64,000 nucleotides of DNA from DATMRS01 sp035566015 (GTDB taxonomy: Bacteria; Pseudomonadota; Alphaproteobacteria; Sphingomonadales; Sphingomonadaceae): positions 62,001 through 126,000 of the forward strand of contig DATMRS010000005.1 of the NCBI GenBank assembly GCA_035566015.1. Reading direction: 5' to 3'. Below the pieces are notes generated by a model. It did not search any database, was not told where the DNA came from, and saw only the letters and a program-made list of their open reading frames with translations. The position numbers and the translations under genes were made by a program. Positions 43,301 through 50,380 of this stretch are shown one piece after another (within the stretch, counting starts at the first letter, position 1; each line of letters starts with the position of its first letter).

Positions 43301-44647
43301 ATGCTGACGCCCGATCAAGCCGCCGCGCGCGCCGCCGCGCTCGTTTCCGCCGCCCGCAAGGCCGGCGCTGATGCCGCCGACGCGCTCTATGTCGCCGAAG
43401 CCTCGACCGAGGTTCAGGTCCGGCTCGGCGCGCTGGAGGATGTCGGGCGATCGGAGGGTGAGGAGATCGGGCTGCGGCTGTTCGTCGGGCGGCGTTCGGC
43501 CAGCGTTTCCTCCTCCGATCTCTCCGAGGAGGCCCTGGCCGCGCTTGTCGATCGCGCGGCAGCGATGGCGCGCGAGGCGCCCGAAGATCCCTGGTCCGGC
43601 CTCGCGCCGGAGGACCGGCTGCTCAGGGGCGATGCGCCCGCGCTCGACAGCGACGACGGCGGCGATCCGTCGCCCGCCGATCTGCGCGCCCGTGCGTTCG
43701 CGGCGGAGGAGGCGGCGCGCGCCGTGAACGGCGTCACCAACAGCGAGGGCGGCGGCGCCAGCGCGAGCCGGGGCGTGGTCGCGCTGGCCACCAGCACCGG
43801 CTTCGCGCGTGCCTACAGCACCAGCGCCTATGGCTGCTCGGCCAGCGTCATTGCCGGCACGGGCGCGGCGATGCAGCGCGATTACGACTATCACAGCGCG
43901 CGTCACCTCGCCGATCTGGAGCCAAGCGAGACGATCGGCGCGCGCGCGGGCGAGCGCGCGGTGGCGCGGCTCAATCCCGGCAAGCTGGCGAGCGGGGCGA
44001 TGCCCGTGCTGTTCGATCCGCGCGTCGGCGCCAGCCTGCTCGGCCATCTTGTCGGCGCGATCACGGGCGCGGCGGTGGCGCGCAAGACGAGCTTCCTGCT
44101 CGATTCGCTGGGCAAGCCCGTCTTCGCGCCCGGCATCGTCATTCGTGACGATCCGCATCGGCCGCGCGGCCTGCGCTCGAAGCCGTTCGACGGCGAGGGG
44201 CTGCCGACGGCGCCGACCGACATCATCGCCGATGGCGTGCTGACCGGCTGGCTGCTCGATTCGGCGTCGGCGCGGCAACTCGGCCTCGCGCCGACCGGCC
44301 ATGCGACGCGCGGCGTGGGCGGCCCTCCGGGCGCGAGCGCGACCAACCTCCACCTGCAGCCGGGCACGCTGTCGCCCGCCGCGCTGATGGCCGACGTCAA
44401 GCTCGGCCTGTTCGTCACCGAATTGATCGGGCAGGGCGTGAACCCGGTGACGGGCGATTACAGCCGGGGCGCCTCCGGCTTCGTGATCCGCGACGGCGCG
44501 CTGGCCGAGCCGGTGGCGGAAATCACCATCGCCGGCAATCTCAAGGACATGTTCGCCGCGCTCACGCCCGCCGACGATCTTGTTTTCCGGCAGTCGGTCA
44601 ACGTGCCGACGCTTCGGATCGACGGGATGACCGTCGCCGGTGCCTGA
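43301..44647 (+). CDS. pmbA: TldD/PmbA family metalloprotease, PmbA-type
   Basis: A 448-residue PmbA (TldE) homologue: early VQVRLGALEDVGRSEGEEIGLRLFVG, central RVGASLLGHLVGAITG, and C-terminal VTGDYSRGASGFVIRDG. PmbA pairs with TldD as a cytoplasmic protease involved in peptide maturation and turnover. TldD itself is not in the window. It starts 31 bases after ubiA. Confidence 0.93.
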   Translation: MLTPDQAAARAAALVSAARKAGADAADALYVAEASTEVQVRLGALEDVGRSEGEEIGLRLFVGRRSASVSSSDLSEEALAALVDRAAAMAREAPEDPWSGLAPEDRLLRGDAPALDSDDGGDPSPADLRARAFAAEEAARAVNGVTNSEGGGASASRGVVALATSTGFARAYSTSAYGCSASVIAGTGAAMQRDYDYHSARHLADLEPSETIGARAGERAVARLNPGKLASGAMPVLFDPRVGASLLGHLVGAITGAAVARKTSFLLDSLGKPVFAPGIVIRDDPHRPRGLRSKPFDGEGLPTAPTDIIADGVLTGWLLDSASARQLGLAPTGHATRGVGGPPGASATNLHLQPGTLSPAALMADVKLGLFVTELIGQGVNPVTGDYSRGASGFVIRDGALAEPVAEITIAGNLKDMFAALTPADDLVFRQSVNVPTLRIDGMTVAGA

Positions 44648-45419
44648 CACGCTGATCGACGCCGTCAGCGCGGTCGCCGCCGAGGTGGGGGCGATGGTGC
44701 ATCGCCGCTGGCGCGGCGAGTTCCGGCGCTGGGAAAAAGCGAAGGGCGAGCCGGTCTGCGAGGTGGACCTCGATGCCGATGCGCTGCTGCGCGAGCGGCT
44801 GACCGCGCTGGACCCGGAGGCGGGCTGGCTTTCGGAGGAAACCGCCGATTCGGGGGAGCGGTTGCTGCGCGTGCGGACATGGGTGGTCGATCCGATCGAC
44901 GGGACGCGCGATTTCGTGCGCGGCCGCGACGGCTGGGCGGTTTCGGTCGCGCTCGTGGAGGGCGGCCGGCAGCGGCTGGGTGTCCTCGACGCGCCGGCGC
45001 GGGGCGAGCATTGGCGCGCCGAGGCGGGTAAGGGCGCGACGCGCAATGGTGTGCCGCTGCGTTGCGGCAATCGGACGGCGCTGGCCGGCGCGCGCGTGCC
45101 CGCCGACGTGCTGCCGAAAAGCGACCTCGATCTCGTGCCGGTCGCGAAACCCAATTCGATCGCGTTGCGCATCGCGATGGTCGCGGCGAACGAGGCCGAT
45201 CTGCTGGCGACGATCCGCTGGGGCCATGAATGGGACATCGCCGCCGCCACGCTGATCGCGCGCGAGGCGGGGGCGATCGTCACCGACGCGCTCGGCCAGC
45301 CGCTGCGCTACAATTCCACGCATGGCGAAATGTTCGGCGTCCTCGCCGCCGTCCCGGGCATCCACGACGAGGCCGTGCAGCGCCTCGCCCCCCGCGCCGC
45401 CGCTGCGGTGAGGCGGTAG
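44640..45419 (+). CDS. Inositol-monophosphatase-family phosphatase (CysQ-like)
   Basis: A 259-residue Mg2+-dependent sugar/nucleotide phosphatase. Metal-binding motifs are LSEETADS, VVDPIDGTRDF and EWDIAAATLI. The best guess is a 3'(2'),5'-bisphosphate nucleotidase (CysQ), but inositol monophosphatase activity is not excluded. The GTG start overlaps the pmbA stop by eight bases. A second family member (HisN) is encoded at 52452. Confidence 0.85.
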   Translation: MPDTLIDAVSAVAAEVGAMVHRRWRGEFRRWEKAKGEPVCEVDLDADALLRERLTALDPEAGWLSEETADSGERLLRVRTWVVDPIDGTRDFVRGRDGWAVSVALVEGGRQRLGVLDAPARGEHWRAEAGKGATRNGVPLRCGNRTALAGARVPADVLPKSDLDLVPVAKPNSIALRIAMVAANEADLLATIRWGHEWDIAAATLIAREAGAIVTDALGQPLRYNSTHGEMFGVLAAVPGIHDEAVQRLAPRAAAAVRR

Positions 45420-45444
45420 AGAGGCCGAAACCGTCCCAACGCGC

Positions 45445-45538
45445 CGTCATTCCGACGAAAGTCGGAATCCACGGACGGCGGCTCATTCGATAAGATAGCG
45501 AGCCGAGTCCATAGGCCCCGGCTTTCGCCGGGGTGACG
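45445..45538. repeat. REPIN-like repeat, copy 1 (two inverted hairpins)
   Basis: A 94-bp element bounded by CGTCA (45445) and TGACG (45538). A hairpin ATTCCGAC-GAAA-GTCGGAAT follows the left end, and CCCCGGC-TTTC-GCCGGGG precedes the right end. The interior contains CTCATTCGATAAG and AGCCGAGTCCATAGG. It lies between the cysQ-like gene and the pheT stop. See the related unit at 49191-49582. Confidence 0.85.
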
Positions 45539-45622
45539 GGAAGGGCTGCGATTCCGGGCGCTACGCCATCTTGGCTGCCGTCGTCACTATGCCGTGGAGG
45601 ACAGGGCGCCTCACCAAATCAC

Positions 45623-45701
45623 CGTCATTCCGGCGGAAGCCGGAATCCATGGACGGCGACTCATTCGATAAGGTGGCGGACCGAATCCATAGGCCCTGAC
45701 G
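45623..45701. repeat. REPIN-like repeat, copy 2 (right hairpin deleted)
   Basis: A second copy starting CGTCA with hairpin ATTCCGGC-GGAA-GCCGGAAT, then the same interior (CTCATTCGATAAG, CCGAATCCATAGG). At the right end the hairpin seen in copy 1 is precisely missing: CATAGGCCC runs directly into TGACG. It ends 11 bases before the pheT stop. Confidence 0.8.
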
Positions 45702-45712
45702 GCAGGGCATCC

Positions 45713-48082
45713 TTACCCCCGCAACGTCGCGCCGACCTTCGCCGCCGCCGCGACGATCTTCTGCGCGATCTGCGCGAGGTCGGCGTCGGTGAAGCTCTTC
45801 TCGGCGGGTTGCAGTACCACCTCGATCGCGAGCGACATCTGGTCTTCGGGCACGCCCGCGCCCGCGAAGATGTCGAACGGCCGCACCTCGACGATCAGCG
45901 CCTTGTCGCTGCCCCGCACCGCGCGGACAAGCTCCTCGGCGGGCAGCGTTTTCGGCACGAGGAAGGCGAAGTCGCGCGTCACCGGCTGGAGCGCGGGGGG
46001 CGCATAGGCCCCGCGCATATGGCCGCTGGCGCGTTTGGCCGGGATCGCATCGAGATAGATTTCGGCCGCCGCGATCGGACCCGCGACATCGAACGCCTGC
46101 AGGATCGAGGGGTGCAGTTCGCCGAACTCCGCCAGCACCGTCTTCGGCCCCAGCCGCAGGCTGGCCGAACGGCCGGGATGATAGGCGCTCGAGATGGCCT
46201 CCATCACCTGCAACCGATCGGCCGGCGCGCCCGCCGCCGCGAGGATCGCCAGCGCCTCGGCCTTGGCGTCGTAGGCGTCGAACGGCTGCGCCCTGCCGCT
46301 GCGCCAGTCGCGCGGCTGCCGTTCGCCGGCAAGGAGCAGGCCCAGCGTCGGCCGTTCCGCCTCCGCGCCATAGCGGCGGCCGATCTCGAACAGCCGGATC
46401 GAGGCCGCGCCGCGCGCCGCGTTGCGCCCCGCCGCCGCGATCAGGCCCGGGAGCAGCGAGGGCCGCATCACCTTCAGGTCCTCGCTGATCGGGTTGGCCA
46501 GCGTCCAGTCGCCGCCGCCGAACGGGGCGGCCTCGGCTTCGGACAGGAAGCTCCACGTCACCGCCTCGGCCAGCCCGCGCGCCGCCGCCGTCCGCCGGGC
46601 GCGCCGCTCGATCATCTGCGCGGGGGTGGCGGTGGGTTTGGCGACGCCCTCGGCGCGGGGCAGCGGCGTCGACGGCACCTTGTCGATGCCTTCGATCCGC
46701 ACGATCTCCTCGACCAGATTGGCGACACCGTCGACGTCGCGCCGCCAGGTCGGCACGCGCACATTCCATGCCGCGTCGGTGCCGAAGCCCAGCCGTTGCA
46801 GGATCGTCCGCTGCCGGTCGGCGCGCACGGTCAGCCCCGCCAGCCGCCCGGTGGAGGCCGGATCATAAGGGATGACGCGCGTGTCGAGCGGCGGCTCGCC
46901 CGCCTCGATCGCCAGCGTCGGCTCCCCGCCCGCGAGATCGCGCACCATCCGCGTCGCGATCGCCAGCGCATCGGCGAGGAAGGCGGGATCGACGCCGCGC
47001 TCGAACCGGCTGCGCGCGTCGGAGGAGAGGCCCAGCGTCCGCCCGGTGCGCGCGATCGCGTCCGGATCGAAATAGGCGCATTCGATGACGATGTCGGTCG
47101 TCGCCTCGGTGACGCCCGATTCCTCGCCGCCCATGATGCCGGCAATGTCATGCACCTGCCGATCGTCGGCGATCACCGTCATCGTCGGATCGAGGCGATA
47201 GGTCTTGCCGTTGAGCGCCAACACCTCCTCGCCGTCGCGGGCCTTGCGCGCGGTGAGGCCGCCCTCGATCTTCGCCAGATCATAGACGTGCAGCGGCCGC
47301 CCCAGATCGATCATCAGATAATTGGTGATGTCGACCAGCGCGGAGATCGGCCGCTGCCCCACCGCCTTCAGCCGCCGCGCCATCCAGTCGGGCGAGGGGC
47401 CGTTGGCGACGCCGTGCATGACGCGGCCGAAGAATGCGGGGCAGCCTTCCGGGTCGTCGGTGCGGATCGTAACCGGGCAGGGCAGGCTGCTGCGGATCGC
47501 GGGCACGTCGAGCGGCTTCAGCGTGCCCAGCCCGGCGGCGGCGAGATCGCGCGCGATGCCGCGCACGCCCATGCAATCCTGCCGGTTAGGCGTGATGCTG
47601 ACGTCGATCACCGGATCGTCCAGCCCGGCATAACCGGCATAAGCGGCGCCGATCGGGGCGTCCTCCGCCAGTTCGATGATGCCGCTATGGTCCTCGCCCA
47701 GCATCAGCTCGCGCGCGGAGCACATCATGCCCCGGCTCTCGACGCCCCGGATGGCGGCGACCTTCAGCGTGATGTCGGAGCCCGGCACATAGGTGCCCGG
47801 GGTGCCGAACACGCCGATCAGGCCCGCGCGCGCATTGGGCGCGCCGCAGACGACCTGCACCGGATCGCCCGCGCCGGTATCGACGCGCAGCACCTGCAAC
47901 TTGTCCGCCTGCGGGTGCGGACCGGCTTCGATCACCTTCGCGATGGTGAAGGCGCCCAGCTTCGCCGCCGGGTCCTCGACGCCCTCGACCTCAAGGCCGA
48001 TGCGCGTCAGCGTTTCAAGGATCGCCTCCAGCGTCGCATCGGTCGCCAGATGCTCGTGCAGCCAGGAGAGGGTGAACTTCAT
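45713..48082 (-). CDS. pheT: Phenylalanine-tRNA ligase beta subunit
   Basis: A 789-residue beta subunit with the N-terminal tRNA-binding (EMAP-like) domain (GAFTIAKVIEAGPHPQADKL), B3/B4 editing region and C-terminal anticodon-binding ferredoxin fold (YHPGRSA, DFAFLVP). Works as an alpha2-beta2 tetramer with PheS. Its ATG overlaps the pheS stop (ATGA). Confidence 0.97.
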   Translation of the reverse strand: MKFTLSWLHEHLATDATLEAILETLTRIGLEVEGVEDPAAKLGAFTIAKVIEAGPHPQADKLQVLRVDTGAGDPVQVVCGAPNARAGLIGVFGTPGTYVPGSDITLKVAAIRGVESRGMMCSARELMLGEDHSGIIELAEDAPIGAAYAGYAGLDDPVIDVSITPNRQDCMGVRGIARDLAAAGLGTLKPLDVPAIRSSLPCPVTIRTDDPEGCPAFFGRVMHGVANGPSPDWMARRLKAVGQRPISALVDITNYLMIDLGRPLHVYDLAKIEGGLTARKARDGEEVLALNGKTYRLDPTMTVIADDRQVHDIAGIMGGEESGVTEATTDIVIECAYFDPDAIARTGRTLGLSSDARSRFERGVDPAFLADALAIATRMVRDLAGGEPTLAIEAGEPPLDTRVIPYDPASTGRLAGLTVRADRQRTILQRLGFGTDAAWNVRVPTWRRDVDGVANLVEEIVRIEGIDKVPSTPLPRAEGVAKPTATPAQMIERRARRTAAARGLAEAVTWSFLSEAEAAPFGGGDWTLANPISEDLKVMRPSLLPGLIAAAGRNAARGAASIRLFEIGRRYGAEAERPTLGLLLAGERQPRDWRSGRAQPFDAYDAKAEALAILAAAGAPADRLQVMEAISSAYHPGRSASLRLGPKTVLAEFGELHPSILQAFDVAGPIAAAEIYLDAIPAKRASGHMRGAYAPPALQPVTRDFAFLVPKTLPAEELVRAVRGSDKALIVEVRPFDIFAGAGVPEDQMSLAIEVVLQPAEKSFTDADLAQIAQKIVAAAAKVGATLRG

Positions 48083-49176
48083 GCGCCTACTCCCCCGCTC
48101 AAAGTCGGCACGTCGAGGGCTGCGAAGCCATAATGCCTGAGCCAGCGCAGGTCGCCGTCGAAGAAGGCGCGCAGATCATCCATGCCATATTTCAGCATCG
48201 CCAGACGATCGATGCCGCAGCCGAAGGCGAAGCCCTGCCACTCGTCGGGGTCAAGCCCGCACGCGGCGATCACCCGGGGATGCACCATGCCCGAACCCAA
48301 TATCTCCATCCAGCCGCCCGTCTCGCCGTCGGGCGTGCCGCCGATGACGCGCCGCCCCTTCTCCCAGGTGAAGCCGACGTCCACCTCGGCCGAAGGCTCG
48401 GTGAAGGGGAAATAGCTGGGGCGCAGGCGCAGCACGATGTCGTCGCGCTCGAAATAGGCCTTCACGAACGTCTCCAGCGTCCATTTGAGGTGGCCCATAT
48501 GGATACCGCGATCGATCACCAGCCCTTCGACCTGATGGAACATCGGCGTGTGCGTCGCGTCCGAATCGGATCGGTAGGTGCGGCCCGGCGCGATGATGCG
48601 GATCGGCGGCTTGCTGCTCGTCATCGTGCGGATTTGTACCGGCGAAGTGTGGGTGCGCAGCAGCATGCGGCGGCCGTCGCGATTCCTGTCCTCGGGGAAA
48701 TAGAAGGTGTCGTGCATCGCCCGCGCGGGATGTGTCTCGGGCATGTTGAGCGCGGTGAAATTGTGCCAGTCGTCCTCGATCTCCGGCCCGGTGGCGACCG
48801 CGAAGCCGAGGTCGGCGAAGATTTCCGCCAGTTCGTCCATCACCTGACTGACAGGATGGACGCCGCCCTGCGGCCCCGGCGAGACGGGCAGGGTCATGTC
48901 CAGCCGCTCGGTGGCGAGGCGGGTTTCCAGCGCGGCAGCCTCCAGCCCGGCCTTGCGCGCGGCGATCGCGTCGGCGACGCGGGTGCGCAGCCCCTGGATC
49001 GCGGGCGCGCGCACCTGCCGTTCCTCGGGCGACATGCCGCCCAGCGTCTTCATCAGCGCGGCGATCTCGCTGGCCTTGCCCAGCGCCTTGACGCGCAACG
49101 CCTCGATCGCGTCGAGGCTGCCGGCGGCGGCGGCCTCGGCGAGAAGGCGGGATTGAAGTGTGTCGAGATCGCTCAT
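48079..49176 (-). CDS. pheS: Phenylalanine-tRNA ligase alpha subunit
   Basis: A 365-residue class II aminoacyl-tRNA synthetase subunit: coiled-coil N-terminus, motif 2 region LLRTHTSPVQIRTM, YRSDSDATHTPMFHQVEG and the GSGMVHP/GFAFGCGIDRLAML motif 3. ATG 49176 starts MSDLDTLQSR; the longer frame upstream reads through the REP-like repeat and is rejected. Directly upstream is the GIY-YIG cassette, which separates pheS from rplT. Confidence 0.97.
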   Translation of the reverse strand: MSDLDTLQSRLLAEAAAAGSLDAIEALRVKALGKASEIAALMKTLGGMSPEERQVRAPAIQGLRTRVADAIAARKAGLEAAALETRLATERLDMTLPVSPGPQGGVHPVSQVMDELAEIFADLGFAVATGPEIEDDWHNFTALNMPETHPARAMHDTFYFPEDRNRDGRRMLLRTHTSPVQIRTMTSSKPPIRIIAPGRTYRSDSDATHTPMFHQVEGLVIDRGIHMGHLKWTLETFVKAYFERDDIVLRLRPSYFPFTEPSAEVDVGFTWEKGRRVIGGTPDGETGGWMEILGSGMVHPRVIAACGLDPDEWQGFAFGCGIDRLAMLKYGMDDLRAFFDGDLRWLRHYGFAALDVPTLSGGVGA

Positions 49177-49190
49177 GATTGCCCCTGCTC

Positions 49191-49582
49191 CGTCATCCCG
49201 GCGCAAGCCGGGATCCATGGACGGCGATTCATTGGGAAATGGGCGCAAACCCCCACTCGACCGCGAGGTCGTTCCAATGTTCGTTGCGGCTTTCGATGAG
49301 TTCGATCTTCCATGCCCTGCGCCATTCCTTCAGCCGCTTCTCGCGCCCGATCGCCTCTTCCATCGAGTCAAAGATTTCGAAATGGACGAGACGCCTGATC
49401 CCGTAGCGGCGGGTGAAGCCGGGGATCAAGCCTTCGCGATGTTCATGGATGCGCTTCGGAAGGTCCGATGTCACGCCGACATACAAGGTGCCGTGTCGGC
49501 GGCTGGCGAGAATGTAAACGGCGGGCCGTCTCTCACGGCTCATGAGCCGAATCCATGGATTCCGACTTTCGTCGGAATGACG
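49191..49582. mobile_element. REP-bounded GIY-YIG cassette
   Basis: A 392-bp unit with CGTCA plus hairpin CCCGGC-GCAA-GCCGGG at the left end (49191) and hairpin TTCCGAC-TTTC-GTCGGAA plus TGACG at the right end (49582), in inverted orientation. The interior edges (CGATTCATT; GAGCCGAATCCATGG) align with the interiors of the short copies at 45445 and 45623. The stop codon of the GIY-YIG gene falls in the left repeat-like edge and its start codon in the right one, so gene and repeats form one unit. It lies between the rplT terminator and pheS. Confidence 0.6.
49229..49543 (-). CDS. Single-domain GIY-YIG nuclease
   Basis: A 104-residue GIY-YIG domain protein. The two sequence marks are YILAS (as GIY variant) and LYVGVT (as YIG variant), the Arg of the active site is in LPKRIHEHREG, and the catalytic Glu is probably in EEAIGREKRLKEW. 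This is the UPF0213/YhbQ-like stand-alone type with no partner domain. It may nick or cut DNA; no target is known. Its exact placement between inverted REP-like hairpins suggests a role in copying or moving these repeats, which is inference. Confidence 0.88.
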   Translation of the reverse strand: MSRERRPAVYILASRRHGTLYVGVTSDLPKRIHEHREGLIPGFTRRYGIRRLVHFEIFDSMEEAIGREKRLKEWRRAWKIELIESRNEHWNDLAVEWGFAPISQ

Positions 49583-49590
49583 AAGTGGAC

Positions 49591-49629
49591 GTCAAAAAAG
49601 GAAAAGGGGAGAACCCTCAGGCTCTCCCC
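49591..49629 (-). terminator. Rho-independent terminator of rpmI-rplT
   Basis: On the minus strand, a 10-bp GC-rich stem GGGGAGAGCC/GGGTTCTCCCC with loop TGAG is followed by TTTTCCTTTTTT. It begins 16 bases past the rplT stop. It separates the ribosomal protein genes from the GIY-YIG cassette and pheST. Confidence 0.88.
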
Positions 49630-49644
49630 TCTATCCCCTGTCCG

Positions 49645-50022
49645 TTACGCCGCGACGCGGGCGCCCTCGGGAAGGGCGGCCTTGGCCTGGGCGACGATCG
49701 CCGAGAAGGCCTCGGCCTCGTGCATCGCGAGATCGGCGAGCACCTTGCGGTCCAGCTCGACGCCGGCGAGCTTCAGGCCGTGCATGAACACGCCGTAGGT
49801 CAGCCCTTCGGCGCGGACGGCGGCGTTGATGCGCTGGATCCAGAGCGCGCGGAAGCTGCGCTTCTTAACCTTGCGGTCGCGATAGGCGTACTGCCCGGCT
49901 TTCTCCACCGCCTGACGGGCGATGCGGATCGTATTTTTGCGACGGCCGTAATAGCCCTTCGCCTGATCGAGGATGCGGTTGTGCTTCGCCCTCGTGGTCG
50001 TACCGCGTTTGACGCGTGCCAT
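49645..50022 (-). CDS. rplT: 50S ribosomal protein L20
   Basis: A 125-residue L20: MARVKRGTTTRAKHNRILDQAKGYYGRRKN, the RALWIQRINAAVR helix and a C-terminal AEAFSAIVAQAKAAL extension. It binds 23S rRNA early in large-subunit assembly. It follows rpmI by 14 bases. Confidence 0.97.
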   Translation of the reverse strand: MARVKRGTTTRAKHNRILDQAKGYYGRRKNTIRIARQAVEKAGQYAYRDRKVKKRSFRALWIQRINAAVRAEGLTYGVFMHGLKLAGVELDRKVLADLAMHEAEAFSAIVAQAKAALPEGARVAA

Positions 50023-50036
50023 ATCCTATATCCTCC

Positions 50037-50240
50037 TCAGTTGAGACCGTAGGGCGCCCACTTCTTCACCGTCGCCGTATCGGCGTCGGAGACGAGGCTG
50101 GTGCCGCGGTTCTGGCGGATATATTTGGAATTGTGGCTCATCAGCCGGTGGCGCTTGCCGGCGACGCCGTGCTTCACCTTGCCGGTCGCGGTGATCTTGA
50201 AACGCTTCTTGACCCCGCTCTTGGTCTTGAGTTTGGGCAT
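50037..50240 (-). CDS. rpmI: 50S ribosomal protein L35
   Basis: A 67-residue L35 (MPKLKTKSGVKKRFKITATG, GKRHRLMSHNSKYIRQNRG). It is the first gene of the rpmI-rplT operon. GGAGACG precedes the ATG, and the promoter must lie in the 140-base divergent gap to the AsmA-like gene. Confidence 0.97.
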   Translation of the reverse strand: MPKLKTKSGVKKRFKITATGKVKHGVAGKRHRLMSHNSKYIRQNRGTSLVSDADTATVKKWAPYGLN

Positions 50241-50380
50241 TTTCGTCTCCTGATATGCGACGTTTTGCGGACAGCCACGGCAGCCCATACAGCCGGGCGG
50301 TCCTTACAAATCGCGGAAAGGCGCGCCTATAGTCGGGCCGGCGGCGCTTGGCAACCTCGGCAGATCGGAACGCAACCGAT

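Noticed and set aside
45533..48133. An 866-residue open frame on the plus strand
   Set aside because: It is the antisense shadow of pheT; the residues are Arg/Pro/Gly-rich low-complexity and match no family, while the minus strand encodes a full PheT.
45445..49582. Repeated hairpins as a possible CRISPR array
   Set aside because: Copies are not evenly spaced, there are no unique spacers of constant length, orientation differs and no cas genes are present.
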